A stretch of 64,000 nucleotides of DNA, from assembly GCA_003049465.1 (NCBI GenBank), contig PYSS01000069.1, positions 62,001 through 126,000 of the forward strand. The letters are read 5' to 3'. Origin of the DNA: Magnaporthiopsis rhizophila. Taxonomy: Eukaryota > Ascomycota > Sordariomycetes > Magnaporthales > Magnaporthaceae. Shown here piece after piece: positions 35,601 to 44,392 of this stretch; position 1 is the first letter of the stretch; every line of letters begins with the position of its first letter. Under the pieces are notes generated by a model that was not told the DNA's origin, ran no database searches, and saw only the letters and a list, made by a program, of their open reading frames with translations. The position numbers and the translations under genes are program-made.

Positions 35601-37240
35601 TCGAGCGCGAGCAAACCGCTCGGGGCTGGTGCACCACGTGTCGGGGCTACCAGCCGCTCGCAACTCGCAAGACAATCAAGTCAATCCCCCAAGTGCTGGC
35701 CGCCAACGCCAACATCTCGACTGCGGAGCAGAAGCGTCTTTGGGCGACCCCTGGCTGGCTCCCGGAGGAGATCGGCATCATCATCGGTGACGAGCATGTT
35801 TACTGTTTCGAGGGCGAGGATCTCAAGCTGCATCTGCAGCGGGCCAAACACGAGATATACGTGTATTCGTTGATGGGCGTTGTCGTCAATATTGATCGGG
35901 GCCCGCCTCACAAGCCGCATCTGATCTCGATGGTCAATGGTGCGTCTCGGATTTTGCTTGGTTGCCGCACCCTCCCTGCCCAGCGCTGGTCCCCCGCAGT
36001 TTATAGTGTGGTGTTTCCGTCGTCGTCGTCGTCATCGTCGTCGGCGTCGTTGTCGTTCCTAAATCTCTCTGCTAACCTATCCCCGTCAGTCGCGCATTCT
36101 GCACCCACACCACCCGAGGACAGTCAATGGCATCTTTTCAACGATTTCCTGGTCAAGCCGGTGTCGTCCAAGGAGGCCCTGACCTTCAACACCACTTGGA
36201 AAACGCCCCTTATAGTACTTTACCAATTAAAGGTTGCAAACAATCAAATCGACTCGACCTGGAAGCAGAACCTAGACGCTTCGGTCTTGTACCAGGATCA
36301 GACGTTAGTTCCTCGATACCCTCTCTCTCTCTCTTTTGCGGCTGTTGTTGTTGCTGCCGGCGTGAGCTCAGCACGCTGACGCGTCATGCCATGGCTACCC
36401 AGTCCCCCGTCGGAAGGCAAGACGTACCGGGTATTGGATCCTTCCTTTGAGCGCCCTGGTCCGGACACAATCGTGGCTCTCGACACCGAGTTCGTCGCCG
36501 TGAAGCAGCCCGAGATCGAGGTCAACTCGGACGGCGAGAGGGAGACGATCCGACCGATGATCCACTCGCTGGCTCGAGTCTCGGTCGTCCGAGGCACCGG
36601 TCCCCGTCGTGGCGAGCCGTTCATCGATGACTACATCCTGATCAAGGAGCCCATTGTCGACTACCTAACCATGTACTCGGGTATCACCGCTAGCGACTTG
36701 GACCCGCGCCAGTCGAGGCACAACCTCGTGTCGCTCAAGGTGGCCTTCAAGAAGCTGTGGGTTCTGCTGAATCTCGGATGTCAGTTTCTGGGACACGGCC
36801 TGCGGCAGGACTTCCGGGTGATCAACATCCAGGTCCCCAAGGCCCAGGTGATCGACACTATCAATCTATTCTACCTCAAGGCTCGGCTGCGGAAGCTGTC
36901 GCTGGCGTTCCTGGCGTCTTGTCTGCTTAAGGAGGACATCCAGGTGGACACGCACGACTCGATCGAGGACTCGCGGACGGCTCTGGAGCTGTATCGGAAG
37001 TTTTTGGAGTTCGAGAGTGCCGGGACGCTGGACAGCGTCATTGACGAGATATATCGCGTCGGCAGGGAGAGCAACTTCAAGCCCATCAGGAAGGATGGCC
37101 AGGTTGTCCAGCGGACGCGAACGCCGCCAAACGTTGAAGGGAGAGTGCCTGGCCCTTCCACTCCTTCCCAAAATACCGGCGGGCAGGGGCAAGTGCCCTC
37201 GGGCCCCTTCGGGGGCATCACGACCCTGACGCCTAGCTAG
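32672..37240 (+). CDS. PAN2: PAN2, catalytic subunit of the PAN2-PAN3 deadenylase
   Basis: A poly(A)-specific 3' exonuclease that starts cytoplasmic mRNA tail shortening. Twelve exons give 1136 aa: 32672-32692, 32805-32918, 33048-33232, 33332-33458, 33620-34209, 34285-34710, 34799-35049, 35121-35260, 35362-35466, 35540-35939, 36090-36303, 36403-37240. All phases close. The N-terminus is a WD40-like propeller (DLRCMSFTSRGTAEILVAGY, IADSDGYLHLW). The pseudo-ubiquitin-hydrolase domain begins FYNRTRYSGLENHIANSYAN and contains CxxC pairs (MKCMHCSSE, GWCTTCRGY). The RNase T exonuclease has DEDDh residues D885 and E887 (ALDTEFVAV), D994 (GHGLRQDF), D1047 and H1042 (HDSIEDS). The tail after about 1090 is Gly/Pro-rich. 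The first exon has only seven codons, so the start is the least certain element, but MDADWGE/V splices in frame. Confidence 0.93.
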
Positions 37241-37985
37241 ACGTGGCGACCGCCAAATTGACATTTTCCAGCGCGGCGCCTTCCATCAAATATTCTGGTA
37301 TTAGAATGTTCGCTGCATCAATCTGATCACGAATCCGTCACCCGCTGGTCCATATCTCCCCTCGTTGTTATAAAACACGTATTAACGTCCCAAAGCCCTC
37401 TTCTCGACCATCAAAATAACAAAACGCAAACCGGCTCAGGTCACGGATATTTTGACATGGTTGGAAAGAGCTCGACCAGCTGATCATCACGCTGGTACTC
37501 TCATGGTAGTTGACCCCCGCGCTGTCGTGTGGCCGATGCCGGAAGTTGGAGGCTCGATGGCGAGACTCCCCCTGACGCGTCCAGATGGTGAAACGACGTT
37601 TTCGGGCATTTCGAGATAGCGCCGTCCTCTGACGACGACTCAAATATGGAACCCGTATAAACAAGCCCTTCGCATCATGATGCCGATGTTACTTTGATGG
37701 ATTTCCCGGCGCAACGCCCTGTCTCCTCGTCGTCGCCCATCCTCACCAATCACGACCTGGACCGTGCGCCCTAGAGTGCGACACACTGCTCGACGGTTTG
37801 GGCGTTTCCTAACCCTCTCAGCGCTCAAACAGCGCTCAAACAGGCAATCGAGCCCTTCAGATCAGTAAGCGGAGCAGCGTGGATACCAGGGATTCTACAT
37901 AATGGCTGCCGTCTGAGCAGGGGAGGGATCCGACTTCCATTCTTTCTGCTCCAGTATATCATTCTGCTCTCAGTTCGCTGTCAGT
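37241..37985. other. intergenic between PAN2 and the repeat-protein gene
   Basis: About 745 bp with no coding signal; presumably the PAN2 3' end and the promoter of the next gene. A short direct repeat, CAGCGCTCAAA, is tandemly duplicated at about 37820-37841. Confidence 0.5.
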
Positions 37986-40900
37986 ATGTCTGCTATGCTT
38001 GCTTACCTCCTCGCGTCGGCCGAGTCCGCCATTGCCCTCGGGCGTGGTGTTCTCGAGTCGTTGGTGAAAGTGAGTCTCATCCCCTTGATTCCGGCCCATC
38101 CTGCCTCCCGTCCCTCTCCTCGCCCCTTCCAGTCATTCCATGCCTCCATCATCATCTTCATTGCCATCGCAGGCTCCTGGCTCCTCGAGCTGGCCCAACT
38201 GGCAGACCCACCAAGGGTCTGGGTCCCTATCTTTGTCCCCATTCCCAACCTACCTACCCACAGCACCCTCTAGGCTCTAGGCCTCTGTTCAGTGCCTCCA
38301 TCACCATTCCCATCAGCACCAACCTTCCCACCACTGCCGCCATCAACACTGCACCCCAATGCACGATTGAGGCAGTCCCACAATCATCACCATCACAAGT
38401 GTCGTCGTCGTCGCGCCCCACTTTTATCACCATCACCAACCCACACCCTGCGCGTTGTCTTTGCCTTCTCTTTCAATTCAATCCAACCCAACCCAATTCA
38501 ATCAATTTTATTTCATCCATCACTGTCCCTCATCCATCAATGCCATCAATCATTATCATATCACCATCCCGTCTTTCGTCGCTTTGTCGTTGCCCGTCGT
38601 TTTCCCATCGATGCATATCGTTAGAATTCTTTGTCCACCCCTGTCGTTCAATTCGGATCGTCCCGTCTGCACCCCGCGATCTTAGCGCCTTGGCATCGGC
38701 GATCGACCCAATTAAGTCCAAGCGCCTTGCATCAACTCAATTATCCCCGCCCTGTCCTTCCTGCACCCCTGCCTTGTTGCATTACACCACTCCCCTTTAA
38801 CCTTGTCGGCGTCGACGCTGTGACCCATGCACCTCCTGGCCAGCACCTCCTGGCCAGCACCTATCATCACTGTCGTCGTCGCCACTTGTTACACATTACA
38901 CATACACATGCACTACATAAACTACATGTCGCCTTCGAATACTAACAATGGCCCTCTCAGGTCCAACACCCCCATGCGTCGGCCGAGACGGTCCCCGTCC
39001 TCGAGTCGCTGGTCAGCCCAGCAACCCCCGGTGCCGAAAGGCCCGGCCACTCATTCGCTTCGGCCGCGTCCGCGCGCGCCGTGTCCATTCTCTCACTCGT
39101 CGTTGGCTTCTGCCTTCTTCCGTTCGTTATCGTCTGGCTGTCCGTTTCACAAGCCGTCCACTCCTTCACCGCGCCGTCGAATTCGTTCGTTGCCGCCCGC
39201 CCTGAGGCTCCTCAGCCAACGGTGGCCATCTCTCGACCGGTTCCCAAATCCGCCTACTCGCGTTGGTCCAGCGGTGAGCTTGCTCTCGACCAAATGACCC
39301 TCCTGGAACGCATCGAGTGGCAGAAGGAACTGGAACAGCGGTTCAAGAACGCGGGTGTCAGCGCCGAGTCTCCGGAGCCTCAAGTGAGGACCATGCCCAA
39401 GCGGGTCGTGGCAATCCAGACGAGGCGGGGCCAGGCCCACGCTACTAACGGCGGTCCCTCGTCGGCGCCCGTGAAGAAGGAGCCCGTCAAGCGGCGGTCT
39501 GCTTTTGAGGCGACGGCGGAGGACATCCAAAGGCATCTCCAGCGCCAGGCACGCGGCGGTTACAAGCTCCCGGCGACGATCCCCGCCGCCACCTACGAAG
39601 AGGTCCACGGAAAGCCCATGCCCGCGCGCATGGCCTCGAGGTGGGCCACAGCCGAGGATATTGCCGAGGCCATCAACCGAGCGGATTCGTCCGGTCGGGA
39701 GGTTGGCCGCACCATCCCCGCTGCAACCTTCGAGGAGGTCCACGGTTCGGAGCCCGTCGTCGTCGCCGCATCGGCCAAGCCCGTCGACGAGTCGGTCGAG
39801 TCGGTCGCATCGTGGTCGGTCCCGTACCCGCCATTTTGCAGCCCGGTATCCCGGTCCGTCGTCTCGTCGGTCGCATCTTGGTCGGTCCCGTGCCCGCCAC
39901 CCTGCACCCCCGTGTCTCGGTCTGGTTCTGCCTCTGGTCCTCGCCCTGTTTCCCCCGGCTTCTCTCTCGGTTCTGGTCCGGACCCTTACGGGTTCACTCT
40001 CGGCTCCTCGGGTCTTTCGATCGAAAGCGCCCCTGCTCCTGCTCCCTCCGGCCCTGCGCCTGGTCCTGGTCGTCTGTTTTCTGGTCCGGATCCCGACGGT
40101 TTCACCCTCGGCTCCTCCGGTCTCGAAATCGACTCCCGCCCCGCTTCTGGCTCTGCTTACGGTCCCGGTTTGTTCTCTGGTCCGGACCCCGACGGTTTCA
40201 CCCTCGGATCCTCCGGCCTGGAACTGGTTTCTCCCCCCCTCGGCCCCGCGCCTGGTCCTGGTCTGTTTTCGGGTCCGGATCCCGATGGTTTCACCCTCGG
40301 ATCCTCCGGTCTGGAAATCGACTCCGCCCCCTCCCCTGGCTCTTCTTACGGTCTTGGTCTGTTCTCAGGTCCCGACCCCGACGGTTTCACCCTCGGTCCC
40401 GGCGGCCTGGAATCTGGTTTTGTTTCCCCCGACGACTCTGATGGCTGGACCATCGGGTCTCGGATTGGTCGTCCTTCTGTCGCTTCCGGCTTTTCCACCG
40501 GTGTTTGCTCTGGTCCTGGCACTAACCCACCCGGCTCGTCTTTCTCTTCTTTTGGCTCCGGCCCCGGGACTAACCCTCCTGGCTCGTCTTTCTCTTCTTT
40601 TGGCTCCGGCCCCGGGACTAACCCTCCTGGATCGTCTGTCTTTTCTTTCACCTCCGGCCCCGGCACCAACCCTCCCGGCTCGTCTATCGGTTCTGCCTCC
40701 GACCCCGGGACTAACCCTCCCGGATCTTCCATCGTTTCGCCTTCCGACCCCGGCACCAACCCTCCCGGCTCTTCAATCGTTTCTCCCTCGGATCCCGGCA
40801 CTAACCCCCCAGGCTCTTCCTCGTATGACCGTTACCCTTCGGGGAGCTATGCGAGCCGCGGCTCTAGGCGGCACAATGCCAACAGGTGGTTCAATCGTTC

Positions 40901-41309
40901 CCACCCCCAGACCCCTTGCCCCCCCGCCCGGGAACTCCCCGGTACTGCTGACTACTCGGCACCACGCTCTCTCTCCCCGCCGGCTGCAGGCGTCAATAGC
41001 AGCGACTACGCTCCTTGGGTCGACGACTTCGAGTCGGTCGACGACCGCGGCACTTCGCTCCTTTCCGAGGTCGACGACGCGCAGGACATCCTCGACGAGG
41101 AGGAGGACCAGGCCCGCAAGAGGCGGCGCCACGAGAACCTGCCCACAGCCCAGCGCCTAGCCATCGAGGCGTACGAGGAGAACATGCGGCAGTGGGAGGC
41201 GAGGAGGCAGGCCAAGCGCATGACGAGGGCCTATGGCGGATCGGACACCAGTTCGGATTCGCCACCCCCGGAGCGCGATTCGCTTGCCGCCTCGCTCATC
41301 TCCTTCTGA
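37986..41309 (+). CDS. unrecognised membrane-anchored protein built of four internal tandem repeats
   Basis: I do not recognise this protein. The proposed model is exon 1 (37986-38069, 28 codons) plus exon 2 (38961-41309), joined in phase 0 by a GTGAGT...CAG intron of 891 nt, giving 810 aa. A simpler model starts at ATG 39081 with 742 aa; that start puts the hydrophobic segment ILSLVVGFCLLPFVIVWLSV at the very N-terminus as a signal anchor. After it come two copies of ATAEDI...TIPAAT[YF]EEVHG (about 39511-39750), two copies of VASWSVPxPPxCxPVSRS (about 39802-39925), five close copies and one diverged copy of GPDPDGFTLGSSGLE (about 39970-40470), and seven copies of GTNPPGSS (about 40513-40821). 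The last 150 residues are charged and possibly helical (QDILDEEEDQARKRRRHENL). The high-GC wobble positions look coding. The long intron is unusual for the window. Confidence 0.6.
39511..39750 (+). repeat. two-copy coding repeat, ATAEDI...EEVHG
   Basis: Two diverged copies of a roughly 34-residue unit lie inside the hypothetical protein. Both begin with ATAEDI and end with TIPAATYEEVHG or TIPAATFEEVHG, separated by a short linker. The middle parts differ, so this is an old duplication. Confidence 0.75.
39970..40470 (+). repeat. coding repeat, PDPDGFTLGSSGLE
   Basis: Five clear copies and one diverged copy of a unit of about 30 residues. The conserved core is FSGPDPDGFTLGSSGLE and the spacers are rich in Pro, Ala and Gly. 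Starts are near 39975, 40082, 40174, 40267 and 40364, with a diverged SDGWTIGS near 40438. Confidence 0.85.
40513..40821 (+). repeat. seven-copy coding repeat, PGTNPPGSS
   Basis: Seven consecutive units of 45-48 nt, each encoding S[GD]PGTNPPGSS plus four to five variable residues (FSSFG, VFSFT, IGSA, IVSP). The first two units and the fifth and sixth are nearly identical at protein level, suggesting recent unequal exchange. Confidence 0.9.
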
Positions 41310-41685
41310 GCATTTCACCTCGATTACACTCTTTTACTAAACACTCGTTTTTTTTTTGGTTTTTTAGGATACATACCTTGGATACGCTCACATTCGCTTT
41401 TCTTCGACCACGACAGTCCTTCGCTCTAATCTCTTGGTCAACACACAACGCTCCTTCGTTTCATTTTCCACTTTATTTTTTTCGACTGGAACCACCTTAC
41501 ATTCGCTTTATTTTTTCCTCTTCGGCATCCGGTTCCTTTTATATTTTACCCACGGTAAGTTTTCTTTGCGGTCCTGGCGTAGTTCGCCATTTTGCTTTGT
41601 CTTGTTCTCGCGCTGTTTGCTGTGCCGGCGTAGTTCGCCTTTGCCTTGCTCTCTTCTCGCGTTTTCTGCTGTGCGTTGTGTTTCT
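41310..41685. other. 3' flank of the repeat-protein gene, T-rich with a short duplication
   Basis: Pyrimidine-rich DNA with no gene. A segment beginning GGCGTAGTTCGCC is present twice, at about 41575 and about 41627, each followed by TTTGC/CTTG and ending near CTCGCG. It leads directly into the longer tandem array on its right. Confidence 0.6.
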
Positions 41686-42570
41686 CAGAAAATGTAAAAG
41701 CCCAAAAAAAGTTGAATACCCACAAAACCCCAAAATATCTAACCTGTCCTGTCCTTCTCGTCCATTTTCCTTGCGTCGCCTGGCTTATTTCCTTTGTCTT
41801 GCTTGTTTTGCTTTGTTTTGCTCGTCTTCCTCGTTTTGCGTGCGCTGCCTTTCCCAGAAAATACAAAAGCCCAAAAAAAGTTGAACACCTAGAAAACACA
41901 AAAATACCTAGCCTGTCCAGTCCTTCCCGCTCTCTTTCCTTGCTTCATTTCGCTTATTTCCTTTGTCTGTTGCTGCTTTCCCTAAAACCATAAAACCCAA
42001 AAAAAAGTCGAACACCCAAAAAACTCAAAAACATCTAACCTGTACAGTCCTTCCCTTTCCCTCTCCTTGCGTCCTTGCCCGCTTTTCCTTTGTTGTACGT
42101 TGCTGCTTTTCCCCAAAATCACAAAACCCAAAAAAAGTTGACCCAGAAAATCCAAAAAAAAAAAAAAAAAAAAAACACCTAACCTGTCCAGTCCTTCCCT
42201 CACATTTCCTTTGTCCTTTGGCTTGTTTTCTTGCGTAGTTGGCTTATTCCCTTCTGTCCCTGGCTTATTCCCTTATGTCTTTGGCTTATTCCCTTCTGTC
42301 CTGGCTTATTCCCTTACGTCTTGGCTTATTCCCTTCTGCCCTTGCGTTTCGTTTTGTGCTGCGTCTCCAGAAAAAACAAGAACACAAAAAAAGTTGAACA
42401 CCCAGAAAACAAAAAAACAAAACCATCTACCCTGTCCTGTCCTTTCCGTTCCCTTTGTTTCCTGCGTCGTTTGGATTATTTCCTTGCGTTTTCGTCTTGC
42501 GTGCGTCGCATTTCCCAGAAAACCCCCAAAAGACAAAAACATACATCTAACCTGTCCTGTCGTTTCCTTG
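41686..42570 (+). repeat. degenerate tandem array, six copies of a 110-250 bp unit
   Basis: Each unit has an A-rich core (CCCAAAAAAAGTTGAACACC, then AAAAC...) followed by CTAACCTGTCCTGTCCTTCC and a T/C-rich stretch that usually ends in CCAGAAAA before the next core. The CTAACCTGTCC-like block is found near 41738, 41909, 42036, 42179, 42428 and 42546, with single-base differences. The A-rich core occurs near 41704, 41870, 42000, 42130, 42388 and 42520. Spacing varies because the T/C segments differ in length. There is no consistent long reading frame through the array. Confidence 0.85.
42236..42348 (+). repeat. minisatellite of about 21 bp, five copies
   Basis: GGCTTATTCCCTT occurs five times at about 42240, 42262, 42284, 42304 and 42324, separated by CTGTCC- or ACGTC-type linkers. 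It expands one pyrimidine-rich spacer of the larger array, between its fourth and fifth units. Confidence 0.85.
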
Positions 42571-44392
42571 GTGTTTGTCCCCGTTTGCTTTTCCTTGCGT
42601 CGTTCATTGCATTTTTGACCTCTGCCTCCCTCCTTGCCTCGTTCTTTTTCTTCCTCGCGTCGTTCCTCTTCTCCCCTTGTGTCATTCATTTCACCCTTTG
42701 CACGCTCCTTGCCTTCCCTATCCCACGCTCCTTTCCTTCCCCATCGCAACATATTTATCTACCCCCCTCCCTCGGTCTAACGCCTTGTCGTGGCAGGAGG
42801 GCTTGATTCCTCGGCTGTAGTCCAGCCCGGGTGACCAAGTTAGACCATCCCTTTCCCCTTTCTTGCCGTAATCCTTTACCTGGGTCATGGAGAGCGAGCG
42901 AGTTGGAACGGGTGGATATTTAGGGCGAAGTTATCACGATATCATATACATGATGGACACTTGATGTTGGACATTGTCGGGATTTCTGTGGTCTTCTCTT
43001 GTATTCTGTTCTTCATTCCTTCATATGTGCTATATATAAGAATATAGACGCGATGCAATGGAATTTCCGAGTCCGCATCCAATGCCGTGAATTCTGCAAA
43101 GGCAGACGAACATCCCGCATCTGCCCGGCAGTATCAAAAGAATGCTGTTACGTCATGTTTGCAACCCGACGACCGCTTATGGTCGAGGTCTTCCAGCGTT
43201 ACATTCCTGGGGCTGCCTCGACATAAGCAAGGTGGTCAAGGTCCGAGGTCGGGGTTACGATTAGGTATGTCCGCGGGGAGCTGCGATGATGCGGCAGTGC
43301 TCTCACGTGCAAACGACGAGTGGATGGGAAATTGGCCAATCAGAAGCGGGCGAATGCACGTGGTGCTGCTCACCGCCAGATGTGATATGCACAACCGAAC
43401 CGGCGGTGCCGTGACTGGCGAGGACCCGGCGCCATTGGTGGCCCGTCGAGAAGGCGGAGGGGAGCAGTCAAGAAAATTGGAGGGGGAGAAGAAGGGCGGA
43501 GCTATTGCCGACCCGTGTGCTGTGTAGCATGGCGGTTCTGGGCGTAGGATGGTGGGTGCGCTCTGCGGTGCCACCACGGCTGACCAACCTCTGGCTGCCC
43601 GGTATCTGCTCAGGCAGAGACGCAGGGAGGAAGAAGGGAGGCGAGGCGCAGGCTGGGAGCATGTTGGTGGAAGAACTTGGAAGACACAGACAGAAGCCTA
43701 GAAGATAAATAAAATAAATTGAAGGCCGCCGACGACTAGATGACATGATTCCTTCGTGTCGTTTTCGTCATTGGTAAACCCGTGAGAGGGCGAGTGGACC
43801 TTCCAGATGCCTTGTGCTGAACTTGCACAAGGAGCAAACAATTGAGGAGCACGGTTTGAGATTTGATTTAAAATAGCTCGCCAGGACAGGGACGAGACTG
43901 GCGGGAGAATCCACAAATAAGCCCAGCAGTGGGCTGGCGCTCTTGATCCTGGACCGACAGACTCGCCAGACGACCTTCCTTTCTACCAGCTGTGCTTCAG
44001 CTGTGCTTCCACTTTGCATCGCAGCCGACGGCCCCTGGAACAACGAGGCCTCGAGTCGCTGCTGTCGTCAATCAACGCACACCACCGAGGCCTGGCTCGA
44101 CTGCTCACCACGCGAACAAAGCCCGGCCGAATGTTCCAGACACGCTCGAACCCCCAGCCTCGACACCGTTGAGTATCCTACCTAGACGACCTCGACGGCC
44201 CATCACCATCACCCGAGTCTTGTCGCGTCGCGGGCTGCAGTTCCGGATTGCGCCACAAGGGTGCAGCACGTTGGCCTACCGCTCCCGGTCCAACAAGGGG
44301 GCTGGAGGCAGGGAAGCCAGGGAAGCAACGCAGGTCGAGGGCCGGAAACCGCGCACCAAGACGCCACAGCAAACGCACCGCCGACTGCAGTC
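42571..44392. other. intergenic upstream of the TCO89-like gene
   Basis: About 1.8 kb. The left third is still pyrimidine-rich. From about 42790 on, composition is ordinary. No open frame has recognisable features. The right end, about 43900-44392, presumably carries the promoter and leader of the TCO89-like gene. Confidence 0.5.

Noticed and set aside
39505..41160. A 551-codon open frame on the plus strand overlapping the repeat-protein gene
   Set aside because: It is a shadow frame produced by GC-rich third positions and repeats. Its translation is a Ser/Pro/Arg mixture without the regular repeat units, hydrophobic anchor or charged tail that the chosen frame shows.
41015..42806. Open frames of 130-290 codons across the pyrimidine-rich array (Leu/Phe/Ser/Cys-rich)
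   Set aside because: The translation follows T/C-rich DNA and shifts frame between repeat units. There is no conserved protein unit, so I treat the region as non-coding.
44261..44392. 44-codon upstream extension of the TCO89-like gene
   Set aside because: The extension is Gly/Gln-rich and low in information, and the downstream ATG has better context. It is kept only as an alternative start.
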